The position numbers and the translations under genes were made by a program. DNA of 64,000 nt, from NCBI GenBank assembly GCA_964607755.1, contig CAZSMC010000013.1, positions 1 through 64,000 of the forward strand, given 5' to 3'. Shown here piece after piece: positions 43,875 to 52,417 of the stretch. The DNA is from CAZSMC01 sp964607755. GTDB lineage: Bacteria > Zhuqueibacterota > Zhuqueibacteria > Residuimicrobiales > Krinioviventaceae. Numbering within the stretch: position 1 is the first letter of the stretch; the number at the start of each line of letters is the position of its first letter. The notes beneath the pieces are model-generated. The model saw only the letters and a list, made by a program, of their open reading frames with translations, did not search any database and had not been told where the DNA came from.

Positions 43875-44250
43875 ATGAACAACTCGTTTTTCATTCGTTA
43901 CAGCAGCATTGCGGCATTTGTCACTATAGGGCTTTTATTATTCGGAATTTTTCTACCATCTCTGGCGTCAACGGCAATATCCGCTTCCATGCCGTTCTTA
44001 AACTGACCGATTTATATCCTTTTTGTAATCCTTCTCATTACGCTATTTTTCATCATACGCCGAATAGAAATCAGGCGACTCGCTCTCAAGAATGAACTTG
44101 AGCTCGAGCGCATCGAAAAGCAAAAGTTGACAGAAATCGATCAACTCAGATCACGCTTTTTTGAGAATCTTTCGCATGAATTTCGCACCATGCTAACGTT
44201 GGTCACAGGGCCGCTTGAATCACTGCACCAAAGCATAAATGCAAAAGCTT
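43875..44250 (+). pseudogene. Remnant of a hybrid two-component (HTCS-like) sensor kinase
   Basis: In one frame: a hydrophobic segment, an in-frame TGA (44004-44006), a transmembrane helix ('PIYILFVILLITLFFIIRR'), a coiled linker ('ELELERIEKQKLTEIDQLRS') and the HisKA H-box 'RFFENLSHEFRTMLTLVTGP', normally 'FFANISHEFRTPLTL' in polysaccharide-utilisation HTCS sensors. Everything before the membrane helix (propeller, Y_Y_Y) and after the DHp helix (HATPase, receiver, AraC) is gone. The 3' break coincides with repeat V'. It was probably once the regulator of the neighbouring glycan operon. Confidence 0.75.
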
Positions 44251-44254
44251 TCTT

Positions 44255-44506
44255 CTCATTTCCAGCCTCTGGCGGGGAAGGCAATATCGGCCTGTGTTAT
44301 CACATGGTCTCGGAATGTGGCGTTCTGCTTCACAACATATCACAATGCATTGAATGATGTTCCACATTCTCATACTGGAAAAACTATGGAATCAGTATGC
44401 GCCATTCAAGTTGAGTTCTCTTGCGGCACAGAGCACCATCTCGTCGGTTTATCAGGATAGAAAGCAGATGAGGCGCGTTACAAGGCGGATCCTTGTAACG
44501 AGGAGT
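44255..44506 (-). repeat. Repeat module V', inverted copy of 31055-31310
   Basis: The reverse complement matches 31055-31310 along its length: CATTCTCATACTGG against the reverse of CCAGCATGAGAATG, ACTATGGAATCA against the reverse of TCAATTCCATAGT, and CGTCGGTTTATC against the reverse of GATGAACCGACA. The end hairpin is here CGTTACAAGG-CGGAT-CCTTGTAACG (44476-44500), with both arms changed together relative to the other copy. It abuts the truncated kinase fragment. 44507-44613 has no feature. Confidence 0.75.
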
Positions 44507-44613
44507 AAAGTTTTATAAAACACAAGATTTTTATTTGTTGTCGTATATAAAGCTCAATCCAATGCACCGTCACAGTCAGCGACTTTTCTTTAACAAAGAA
44601 TCTAAACCTCACT

Positions 44614-45513
44614 TTATCCCTCCACAACTCTGTTCCGCAACACCCCAAGCCCGTCAATCTTTGCCTGCACAATATCACCTGGATTGAGCGGTGACACGCC
44701 TTCCGGTGTGCCGGTGCAGATAATGTCGCCGGGATAGAGGGTGATATATTGCGTAATATAGGCGATGAGCTCGGGAATCTTGAACACCATGTTGGCAGTG
44801 GTGGATTTTTGTTTGGTTTCATTATTGACGGTGAGTTCCATGTCCAGATTATGTGGTTCAACAACAGCATCTGCCGGAATCACATAAGGACCCATCGGCA
44901 AGAATGTATCCATGCCTTTGCACAGCGTCCACGGATGGCCTTTTTCTTTGGCTTTTTTTTGCAGCGCCCGGGCGCTGATGTCATTGGCAATACTGTAACC
45001 GGCAACCATTTGCATAGCTTTGCTTTTTTTGACGTGCGACGCCTGCTGACCGATGATGACAGCTAACTCAATTTCATGATCGACCCGGCCGATGTTGGCA
45101 GGTAGACGAATGCTGCCTTCGCTGGCGAGCAGAGCAGAGGGGAGCTTGGCGAAAAACATCGGCTCTTCCGGAACATCACCGCCAAACTCGGCTGCATGAG
45201 CCGCATAATTTCGTCCCAGGCACAGGATTTTTGTGGGCCGCTGGATGGGAACATCCCAGTTAATGTCGTGGCGAATGACCAGGTCGTCGAGTCCGCGGAA
45301 ATTCTTGACTTCTTCTATCACCTCGGTAAAGACTTCACGGGAAAAATTACCGGTCTCGATCATCATTTGGATGAAAAAATAATCTGGTGTGCGCGGCGAG
45401 TTGCGGATTTCTTTGAATATTTGCCACACCCGGCTAAAGTTATATCGCCGTTTTTCATACTCGATGCCAATTTGTGGTTGACCTTGATCTGTGGTGTATG
45501 CGAATGCTCTCAT
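44614..45513 (-). CDS. Fumarylacetoacetate hydrolase-family enzyme
   Basis: About 299 residues from the ATG at 45513, chosen for the AGGA spacing and the usual 'MRAFAY' opening; upstream ATGs would add 21-23 residues. FAH-family blocks: 'PTKILCLGRNYAAHAAEFGG', 'RVDHEIELAVIIGQQASHV' with metal-binding Glu residues, 'GYSIANDISARALQ', 'ITLYPGDIICTGTPEGVSPL'. Members cleave C-C bonds or act as hydratases/decarboxylases of 2-keto acids, e.g. 2-keto-3-deoxy-fuconate-type intermediates. Downstream of a fucosidase and a sulfatase, a step of fucose catabolism is plausible but unproven. Confidence 0.8.
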   Translation of the reverse strand: MRAFAYTTDQGQPQIGIEYEKRRYNFSRVWQIFKEIRNSPRTPDYFFIQMMIETGNFSREVFTEVIEEVKNFRGLDDLVIRHDINWDVPIQRPTKILCLGRNYAAHAAEFGGDVPEEPMFFAKLPSALLASEGSIRLPANIGRVDHEIELAVIIGQQASHVKKSKAMQMVAGYSIANDISARALQKKAKEKGHPWTLCKGMDTFLPMGPYVIPADAVVEPHNLDMELTVNNETKQKSTTANMVFKIPELIAYITQYITLYPGDIICTGTPEGVSPLNPGDIVQAKIDGLGVLRNRVVEG

Positions 45514-45547
45514 TACCATTCCTATGTGTTTGTACGTTCCATCATTT

Positions 45548-45586
45548 ACTGATGCCATCTGGTGGTGATTTTGAGATGGCATCAGT
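45548..45586 (-). other. Perfect 13-bp intercistronic hairpin
   Basis: ACTGATGCCATCT (45548-45560) pairs without mismatch with AGATGGCATCAGT (45574-45586) around a 13-base loop, between the sulfatase stop and the FAH start in the minus-strand operon. There is no T-run, so an mRNA-stabilising or processing hairpin is likelier than a terminator. Confidence 0.6.
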
Positions 45587-45628
45587 TCATATTTCGCATG
45601 TAAATGTTTAACGGTTTATCAGGATAAC

Positions 45629-47230
45629 TTATTTCTCTGCGAATACGCCAACACTGTGTGCCCATTCCTTCCAGGCATTTAACAGTTTTTCGTAAATCTC
45701 AGGTTTTTCATCTTTTAAATTGTGCAGCTCTGTCCGGTCGGCAACAATGTCGTACAATTCCCAATTGCCGTTTTCCTTTGAGACCAGCTTCCATTGTCCA
45801 TGACGCACTGCTTTGTTGCCTTCATGTTCCCAGAACAGATATTCGTGTTCCTCACGCTGCTTGCCCTGAAAAACGGGCAGCAAACTTTTACCCTGCAGCG
45901 GAGTAACCTCATTGCCGTTGTGAGTTTGAGGATACGCGGTGCCGGCGATATCTGTGCACGTTGCCATAATATCGATGATGTGACCCACCTGGCCGGTCAG
46001 CTCACCCTTTTGCCGAATCACTCTTGGCCAGCGGGCAATCAACGGCGTGGCAATGCCGCCTTCGTGCACCCAGTGTTTGTGCAGGCGAAACGGTGTGTTG
46101 CCGGCGTTGGACCAGGAACGGCCATAGCTGGCATAGGAATCTTCTTCTCCGATAGGCACGTCGTTGTTGCGGCGGTCAAAGCCAAGCGGCCCGCTTTCAT
46201 GGCAGGCGCCATTATCCGAAAGAAAAAGAACCAGTGTGTCCTCAGTATGTCCGAGGTCGTCGAGTGTGTTCAGAATTTTACCAACTCCCTGGTCCATGCG
46301 ATCGATCTGAGCAGCATACACAGCCATCTTTCGGTCCATCAGCTCCTTGTCTTCAACCTCATCCCAGGGGATAGCCTCGGGATCGCGCGGAGACAGTTGC
46401 CATTTTTCATCAATTATACCCATGTCGATCATTTTTTCATAGCGCTGTTGCCGGAGGACATCCCAGCCCATTTTGTATTTACCCTCGTATTTTTGAATAT
46501 CCTCAGGCCAGGCATGCAGCGGCCAGTGCGGGGCGGTATAGGCCACGTACATGAAAAACGGATTCTGATCCGATGGGTATTCATTCAAAAACTCGACGGC
46601 ATGATTGGTGATGGCATCGGTCATGTAAAAACCCTCTTCCGGCGGCTGCCAGGGTTCACCGTCCAGAGCCATCTGTCGCTGAATGCCCGGACGTTTGCCC
46701 TTGCTGATGTCCCAGTAATTCGCCGCCCCGCTGATCAATCCGAAATAATGATCGAACCCACGGTCGGTTGGCCAGTGCGGCTGCTCTTCGCCAACATGCC
46801 ATTTACCGGACATCAACGTCGTGTATCCGGCGGGTACAAGCGCTTCGGCGATGGTAACACATTTTTTATTCAGATAACCCTGGTAAGGACCAGGTTTATC
46901 GCTGGAGTTGACCATATCGCCCATACCCGCCTGGTGCGGATACAAGCCAGTGAGCAGCGATGCCCGGGTTGGGCAGCAGCGAGCGGCGTTGTAAAAACGC
47001 GTAAAGCGTAGCCCATCTGTTGCCAGGCCATCGATATTCGGCGTGTTAATCTCAGAGCCGTAACAACCAATGTCGGAATAGCCCATATCGTCAACCATGA
47101 TAAGAAGAATGTTGGGCTGTTTTTTTGATGGACTGCACGTCAGCGATGGCAGTGCTGATGCCAAAGACGCCGCTCCGATTCCCTGAGCTGACTTTGATAT
47201 AAATGATCTTCGTGAAATGTGTTCGGACAT
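45629..47230 (-). CDS. Tat-exported type I sulfatase
   Basis: 533 residues. Tat signal 'SRRSFISKSAQGIGAASLAS' plus a lipobox-like 'LPSLTC'. The formylglycine motif CxPxR is 'CCPTRASLLTG', so an anaerobic or FGE-type maturase is needed. Metal site 'ILLIMVDDMGYSDIGCYG', 'GKWHVGEEQPHWP', 'LFLSDNGACHESG'. It resembles arylsulfatase A-like enzymes of the S1 family, with a C-terminal 'GQWKLVSKENGNWELYDI' sub-domain. It should remove sulfate esters from glycans in the periplasm. 18 bases separate it from the fucosidase gene, with GGAGG before the ATG. Confidence 0.9.
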   Translation of the reverse strand: MSEHISRRSFISKSAQGIGAASLASALPSLTCSPSKKQPNILLIMVDDMGYSDIGCYGSEINTPNIDGLATDGLRFTRFYNAARCCPTRASLLTGLYPHQAGMGDMVNSSDKPGPYQGYLNKKCVTIAEALVPAGYTTLMSGKWHVGEEQPHWPTDRGFDHYFGLISGAANYWDISKGKRPGIQRQMALDGEPWQPPEEGFYMTDAITNHAVEFLNEYPSDQNPFFMYVAYTAPHWPLHAWPEDIQKYEGKYKMGWDVLRQQRYEKMIDMGIIDEKWQLSPRDPEAIPWDEVEDKELMDRKMAVYAAQIDRMDQGVGKILNTLDDLGHTEDTLVLFLSDNGACHESGPLGFDRRNNDVPIGEEDSYASYGRSWSNAGNTPFRLHKHWVHEGGIATPLIARWPRVIRQKGELTGQVGHIIDIMATCTDIAGTAYPQTHNGNEVTPLQGKSLLPVFQGKQREEHEYLFWEHEGNKAVRHGQWKLVSKENGNWELYDIVADRTELHNLKDEKPEIYEKLLNAWKEWAHSVGVFAEK

Positions 47231-47248
47231 AAAACCTCCGGAATTAAA

Positions 47249-48331
47249 TTATAAACCAACATTTTTGCGTAATTGCATGAGCGCATTGACCGAGGATTTC
47301 GGGATCAGGCCGTGTTTGTCCGGCGGAACATTCAACAAAAAGTTCGCGCCGCGCTGCCGGCATTGTTCAAATTGTTCAACCAGTTCTGATTGCGGCCGCG
47401 GCTCATCTCCTGACACAAAAAACCACTCTGTGCTGATCGGATCGCAATGTTCAGCCGGAATGTAAACCTTTTTGCCTTGGATCGTTCGCCAGGGATCGTG
47501 GCTATTTTCGGGCGGACGTTTGCGTTCAATCGCCATCAAATCCGACGGCCAGGCATAAGCCACATTATAATTTGTGCCGTCGCCAATACCGCTGTTCATC
47601 ATGATAATCGTATCCGGACTCATCTCGGCAATGTGATTGTAGAGAAATGTACGATAACCGCGGCCCAGAACACCGGGGATATCGATCCACATCTCAAAAA
47701 CGGGTCCGTAGTTTTTAAACAATTCATCGATTTGGGCGGTTTGAAATGTTTGGTACAACGACGTTGTGTGCGGCGGCATTTTGCCTTTCTGGGAATCCGG
47801 GAACCAGTTTTGCCCGTTCCAGTCACCACCGTCCGAAGGCGTTTCACTGCCAAACCGATTGTGATTGTCCCACGAGCAGTAATAGAAACCGGGCTTGATC
47901 CCGTGTTTGTCGCAAGCCTTTACAAAAGCGTCCACCACATCCGTCGTGTTGCCGCTGGTGGTGACATTATAGTCCGTGTGCCTGGTCGGCCACAAGCAAT
48001 GGCCGGCCACGTGTTTTGTGGTCAGCACGGCATAACGCATCCCGGCATCGCGGGCGACTGACATCCATTGATCGACATCGAGTTTGTCAGGTGCATAAGT
48101 GGATGATGACGCCTTGCCGTCCGGCAGTTCTTCGCTCAAAAAAGTGCTCATGCCAAAATGCAGGAACATGCCGTATTGTAGTTCTTCCCATTTGTGCAAC
48201 CTGGACAGTGGCAGTCGCTGCTCACCTTTTTCCTGAGACGTGGCAGATGCATTCTTGTTGGCGAGCAGGGCTGCACTGCCTGCAGCACCTGCTGTTTTCA
48301 TAAAAGAACGGCGTGAAAAGTGTGTGCCCAT
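47249..48331 (-). CDS. Tat-exported GH29 alpha-L-fucosidase-like enzyme
   Basis: 360 residues, a catalytic TIM barrel without the usual C-terminal sandwich. Tat signal 'SRRSFMKTAGAAGSAALLAN'. GH29 blocks: 'ELQYGMFLHFGMSTF', 'DAGMRYAVLTTKHVAGHCLW', 'GIKPGFYYCSWDNHNRFG', and the nucleophile Asp in 'PVFEMWIDIPGVLGRG'; the end is 'ANFLLNVPPDKHGLIPKSSV'. Retaining alpha-fucosidase activity in the periplasm is expected. It has AGGAGG upstream and lies between the putative glycosidase and the sulfatase in one operon. Confidence 0.85.
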   Translation of the reverse strand: MGTHFSRRSFMKTAGAAGSAALLANKNASATSQEKGEQRLPLSRLHKWEELQYGMFLHFGMSTFLSEELPDGKASSSTYAPDKLDVDQWMSVARDAGMRYAVLTTKHVAGHCLWPTRHTDYNVTTSGNTTDVVDAFVKACDKHGIKPGFYYCSWDNHNRFGSETPSDGGDWNGQNWFPDSQKGKMPPHTTSLYQTFQTAQIDELFKNYGPVFEMWIDIPGVLGRGYRTFLYNHIAEMSPDTIIMMNSGIGDGTNYNVAYAWPSDLMAIERKRPPENSHDPWRTIQGKKVYIPAEHCDPISTEWFFVSGDEPRPQSELVEQFEQCRQRGANFLLNVPPDKHGLIPKSSVNALMQLRKNVGL

Positions 48332-48399
48332 TTTTCCTCCTGGTATTAAAAATTGAATTTTTGCCTCAAAGATTCGGGCTCCAAATTTATAAAATACAT

Positions 48400-49788
48400 T
48401 TACTTTCCCACCAGCACCAGCCAGGTTTTGTTCGTATCTGGTGATGTGAGCGACAAGTGCTCACCGCTCATTGTTTTTGCTGGTAAAAATTCTGCTGCCT
48501 CAGTGTCGAACCAGCGCACTGTTCTTCCCGATTGCGGGTCATCTACTTTTAACCTTATATTGCCGCCTCTCGGAAAATAAATCGCGTGTACGGAATCATC
48601 CCGTGCCAGGCAATACGCTTCGTTCTTTTGGCATTCGAATAACAAATCGGGACGCGGTTTGGCGGAAAAGATATCAAACTCGTCAGTAAAAACGCGTGCT
48701 GACTTTATGGTTTGCTGTGATTGTTGATTCAGACCAGGGCCGCCAGTGGGACGATGAAACCGGGTGCTGGCACATCCGGCCCAAATATTTTGCCACCAGC
48801 GATCACGGCCGATTTGCGGTTGGTTAGGCTTGCCACCGCCGCGCCTGTGATAAACCTTGACATTCGTCATCGGTCGTGCCCCGCCGTGTTCTTTTATTTG
48901 ATTTCGTAACCATAAAGCATTTTGATAATGTTGCTGGCCTTCTTGCCAATTGTTTTGCGACATTTCGACAAAATTAAAAATGTCTGGATGCGCGAAGGTA
49001 CGGGCATGCTCTTTGTGATGCAGGTCCCAGGGATCCCACATCTCGGTTACATAAACCGTTTTACCGGCTTTATTCGCTGCCATTTTTATATACTCACCCC
49101 AATACCACGCCCATTCGGCCGGCGCCCGGGTTTCGTTGTCAATGCAATAAAGCACATTGCCGTACTTTAAACTGATGTTCAGCAAAGCATCCACAAAAGC
49201 GCGCTGGTATTCCAGTAATTTGGTGTCGTTGTTTTGTAACGGAACCGAGAAAAAGAACGGCTGCGGTTTTTGCGCCGGATGGTGCGGCCATTCTGTCTGT
49301 AGAGATGTATTCTGTGTGGTATAATTGACATTGTTCTTTGGATTGAACGGATTGACCAGCCAGTTGTCACGATAAAAATCAAACGTCGCCCATACCTCGA
49401 CCTGAACCACAATATCCCGCTTAGCTGCTTTGCGCAGACAGGTCTCATATCTATTCCAGTATTCCGGATTCAGTTTATCAAGATCGTAAAGGCCGCTGGC
49501 GTTTTGTCCAAACGGCCAGATATTGCCGCTATCGCGACTGGACATGGTACAGCGGATATAATTACCGCCGACTTTTTCATAGTTGTTGAAATTGTCCATC
49601 ATCACATCGGGATGGTTGAACAGATTGTCCTCATCTGTCCCGCCAAGCAACAACACTGGTTCACCATTGAGTGTAAAATAAAAAGGATTGTCTTTGTAAA
49701 TACCGATACGCGGTGACGTGACCTGCGCTGTTTGCGTGCAAGCAATTGTCAAAAACACGGCAACAAGAATGACAAGTAAATATTTAAT
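48400..49788 (-). CDS. Putative TIM-barrel glycoside hydrolase lipoprotein, ATT start
   Basis: The first ATG/GTG-type codon (GTG at 49758) cuts through a signal peptide. Starting at ATT 49788 (ten codons earlier, eight bases after AAGGAG) gives 'IKYLLVILVAVFLTIAC', a textbook lipoprotein signal, so a non-AUG start (ATT, or ATC just before) is proposed. About 462 residues: 'PFYFTLNGEPVLLLGGTDED' resembles DUF4038-type hydrolases, 'VLYCIDNETRAPAEWAWYWG' and 'TVYVTEMWDPWD' hold likely acid/base and nucleophile Glu, and a C-terminal beta-sandwich follows. First gene of the glycan operon. Confidence 0.65.
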   Translation of the reverse strand: MKYLLVILVAVFLTIACTQTAQVTSPRIGIYKDNPFYFTLNGEPVLLLGGTDEDNLFNHPDVMMDNFNNYEKVGGNYIRCTMSSRDSGNIWPFGQNASGLYDLDKLNPEYWNRYETCLRKAAKRDIVVQVEVWATFDFYRDNWLVNPFNPKNNVNYTTQNTSLQTEWPHHPAQKPQPFFFSVPLQNNDTKLLEYQRAFVDALLNISLKYGNVLYCIDNETRAPAEWAWYWGEYIKMAANKAGKTVYVTEMWDPWDLHHKEHARTFAHPDIFNFVEMSQNNWQEGQQHYQNALWLRNQIKEHGGARPMTNVKVYHRRGGGKPNQPQIGRDRWWQNIWAGCASTRFHRPTGGPGLNQQSQQTIKSARVFTDEFDIFSAKPRPDLLFECQKNEAYCLARDDSVHAIYFPRGGNIRLKVDDPQSGRTVRWFDTEAAEFLPAKTMSGEHLSLTSPDTNKTWLVLVGK

Positions 49789-50052
49789 GATGAGCTCCTT
49801 CGTAGTGTTATTAATTAAAGAGCTTGATAGAATAACTCTCGGAAAGATGAAAATTAACTGAATTTAATCAAAATGCGTCACGAGAAAACATAACGTAATT
49901 TCTATTGTTTTTCAACCCAAATCTCGCTTTTTTCGAAAAAGATTTGTAATTTTATGTCTTGAATTATTTCTCCGCAATCGTTACGGTTGGGAACAAAGTA
50001 AATAATACATGACTATTTGATTTCATTGACGATAATAAAAAGAGGATGATAA
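49789..50052. other. Noncoding divergent leader
   Basis: AT-rich region between the minus-strand glycan operon and the plus-strand genes. It presumably carries the operon promoter; no repeat or binding-site pair was recognised. Confidence 0.35.
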
Positions 50053-50136
50053 ATGAATACATCAAATAAAATTTTCAAGGAAGCTTTATCTTTAAAACCC
50101 GAAAAGAAAGCTGAATATGTAAACTTGACATTTTAA
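50053..50136 (+). pseudogene. Antitoxin (addiction-module, HicB/RelB-partner type) remnant
   Basis: 27 codons, 'MNTSNKIFKEALSLKPEKKA' then EYVNLTF and stop. This matches only the first helix of the short 'addiction module' antitoxin family that opens 'M..s.ki..eAL.Lp.eeRaeL'. An AGAGGATG ribosome site precedes it. The remaining ~45 residues and any toxin are missing, so it is a fragment or a chance match. Confidence 0.4.
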
Positions 50137-50204
50137 CCACCTGAATTCAATCCATTTTACTTAATAGAAAATGAATTGAACCATAATAAAGTAAAGGAAT
50201 AAAA

Positions 50205-51143
50205 GTGGGACTTTTTACTAAAAAGAAAAAAAAGGACGAAAAGATATACCGCCGTCCCGAGCCGCACACAAGGAGACAGACTCAAACCAAAGTCTCCAGG
50301 GCTTTGAACAATTATATTATCGTGGTGCTTGACAGTTGCCGTTACGATTTGTTTATGCAAGCCAATCCGAAAACCATTCAAAAACTGGGCGATGTGGAAC
50401 GACGCTACAGTTACGCGTCCTGGACAGCACCTTCGCATTACAATATGTTGATGGGGTTATTGCCGCATTCCAGTCCAACCCAGGTGTTTGCTTCTGAATA
50501 TTACAAAAAGGACTTTGTAAAGTTTAACGAACGGTTCGGTGTTTCCGAGTTTGAGTTTAAAAGTCTGGTGCCACAGCTTTACCTGCCAATATTTATGCGG
50601 GAAAAGCTGAGTTATAAGACGCATGCTATGGTCTCATTGCCGGTCATTAATCCACATACGCCGCTCAATCGCGGATTCGATTCGTACAAACAAATGGACA
50701 GCCACAACGATATGAACGCTATGCTCGATGAAATGACGTTTTCGGATGACGTGCCGTCATTTTATATGCTAAACGTTGGCGAGACGCATTATCCTTATGC
50801 CTTGCCCGACGAGCCTAAAGACAAATGGCCGCGCATCAGCGGGGTGCACGGGGTTTTTAAACACCTGGACGATCACATTGTTGGCGGTAAATTAGTGGAA
50901 AAAGAAGGAGAAAAGTTTTTTGATCAGGACAAATTGGACCAACTGCGCGAGCGCCAGATACGAGCAGTTCAGTATCTGGACAAGGTGTTCGAACGTCTAT
51001 TCGATTTGGTGCCAAAGAATACATACATTACCGTTACTTCGGATCATGGCGAACTTTTTGGCGAAAATGGCTATTTCGGACACGGGCCCATTATGCACGA
51101 TAAGGTTTTTGAGGTGCCGTTTGTGGAAGGCAAGTTGAGGTGA
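50205..51143 (+). CDS. Cytosolic sulfatase/alkaline-phosphatase-fold protein
   Basis: 312 residues from a GTG start with AAAGGA upstream; no signal peptide, Lys-rich N-terminus. Fold markers: 'NNYIIVVLDSCRYDLFMQ' (first metal Asp), nucleophile candidate Thr/Ser in 'YASWTAPSHYNMLMG', 'MLNVGETHYPYALP', and 'TVTSDHGELFGENGYFGHG' with Asp-His metal ligands. There is no CxPxR sulfatase motif, so a phosphatase, phosphodiesterase or phosphotransferase is likelier than a sulfatase. It lies 28 bases before the NucS-like gene, so the two may be co-expressed. Confidence 0.7.
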   Translation: MGLFTKKKKKDEKIYRRPEPHTRRQTQTKVSRALNNYIIVVLDSCRYDLFMQANPKTIQKLGDVERRYSYASWTAPSHYNMLMGLLPHSSPTQVFASEYYKKDFVKFNERFGVSEFEFKSLVPQLYLPIFMREKLSYKTHAMVSLPVINPHTPLNRGFDSYKQMDSHNDMNAMLDEMTFSDDVPSFYMLNVGETHYPYALPDEPKDKWPRISGVHGVFKHLDDHIVGGKLVEKEGEKFFDQDKLDQLRERQIRAVQYLDKVFERLFDLVPKNTYITVTSDHGELFGENGYFGHGPIMHDKVFEVPFVEGKLR

Positions 51144-51171
51144 TTAACTATTTTCAAAACAGGCCTTATAA

Positions 51172-52221
51172 ATGAGACTTTTCACTCTCGATAAAAATGG
51201 AAAAATGGTTCCCTATGAGGAGACCAGGTTTCATGAAGAAAATCGTGAAGCCGATTTGGAAGTTCTTCTTGAAAATAATCCTGAATATTTTTTTGAAAAT
51301 AGCGGTGTACTTGTGATTGGTCGACAAGTTACGACTAGTCTAAATTCCTTTATTGACCTTTTAGGGATAGATCGACATGGTAATACAATTGTAGTGGAAT
51401 TGAAACGTAATAAAACACCGCGTGAAACAGTAGCACAATTATTAGAGTACGCCTCCTTTGTTGAAAATTTGGATTTTTCCCAATTGAATGAAATCTATCA
51501 GGATTATTCTGGCGAAGATACAAGTCTGGAAGAGTATCATCGGCAATATTTTGAAAGTGAATATGAGGAAAAAGTATCATTTAACAAGTATTCAAAGTTG
51601 GTCATTGTTGCGCAAGAGATTACAAAGGAAATAAAACAAACAGCCCAGTATCTCAGAAAAAAGGGATTGGATTTATATTGTTTGGAATTCAAATATTTTA
51701 CTACAAAATCGGGCGAGAGAATAATCTCCAGCGATGCGATCGTTGGTGAAGAAGAATTTCTTCGTCAAAAGGTGGAATCAAAGTCACTTCCAAAAATTAA
51801 TAGAGAGCAATTTAAGCGTTCTTTGGATACAAATGGACTAAAGGTGTTTAATAGGATTTTTGATTATGCTGATGAAAACGGCCTTTTCTTTCGGTGGGGA
51901 TCAAAAGGATTTTCATTAAATATCGATTTAGGAGATGGATTTGTGGGATTATTTTTTGGTTATCCGCCGCATTCAGAGCTTAAACAAAGTATTTATACTG
52001 GCCTCGGAAAAATAGAAAAAAAGGTGAATAATCCAAAAGAGATTGTTGATTATTACAGAACTCAGATTGAGAATCTTGGCTTTTTTGTGAGGGCAGAAAC
52101 TAATTTGAAATGGGTGATTAATTCAGAAATTTCAGATGACCAGATTCGCCTATTTTTAAATATCGTTGACAAAGTCGTTGCCAAAATAAAAGAACATAGT
52201 ATGCAAACAGTTGAAAAATAA
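51172..52221 (+). CDS. NucS-like PD-(D/E)XK nuclease-domain protein
   Basis: 349 residues. Residues ~25-105 form a restriction-like fold: 'READLEVLLENNPEYFF', 'NSFIDLLGIDRHGNTIVVEL' then KR, the D...ExK motif, and 'PRETVAQLLEYASFVENL' as the following helix. This resembles the C-terminal domain of NucS/EndoMS and DUF91 proteins. The C-terminal half (~200-340) has an unassigned alpha/beta domain ('FRWGSKGFSLNIDLGDGFVG'). It is probably a DNA-binding nuclease; the target (mismatch, flap or foreign DNA) cannot be read. Confidence 0.7.
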   Translation: MRLFTLDKNGKMVPYEETRFHEENREADLEVLLENNPEYFFENSGVLVIGRQVTTSLNSFIDLLGIDRHGNTIVVELKRNKTPRETVAQLLEYASFVENLDFSQLNEIYQDYSGEDTSLEEYHRQYFESEYEEKVSFNKYSKLVIVAQEITKEIKQTAQYLRKKGLDLYCLEFKYFTTKSGERIISSDAIVGEEEFLRQKVESKSLPKINREQFKRSLDTNGLKVFNRIFDYADENGLFFRWGSKGFSLNIDLGDGFVGLFFGYPPHSELKQSIYTGLGKIEKKVNNPKEIVDYYRTQIENLGFFVRAETNLKWVINSEISDDQIRLFLNIVDKVVAKIKEHSMQTVEK

Positions 52222-52281
52222 CCGTGAATCAAGTCAGATTTTTAAAATATAGGTAAATATCCACCACAAATTTATTAGCCG

Positions 52282-52332
52282 GATTAACAGGATTGCCGAG
52301 ATATGTAATCAATCCAATTTATCCTGTTAATC
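52282..52332. repeat. Dispersed inverted repeat ('GATTAACAGGAT' type)
   Basis: GATTAACAGGAT (52282-52293) and ATCCTGTTAATC (52321-52332) form a perfect 12-bp inverted repeat with a 27-base loop, and resemble a repeat type common in environmental bacterial genomes. It fills the gap before the GNAT gene. Confidence 0.7.
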
Positions 52333-52417
52333 GCGTCAGATAATAGAAATGCTAAATAATAAAAAAAAGCTTTTTCCCCGAAATTGTTAGCTACCTGTTT
52401 CATCGTGAGGTTATTTC

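Noticed and set aside
45794..47011. 405-codon open frame on the plus strand
   Set aside because: It lies exactly opposite the sulfatase gene, whose motifs and ribosome site are clear; the antisense frame has no family resemblance.
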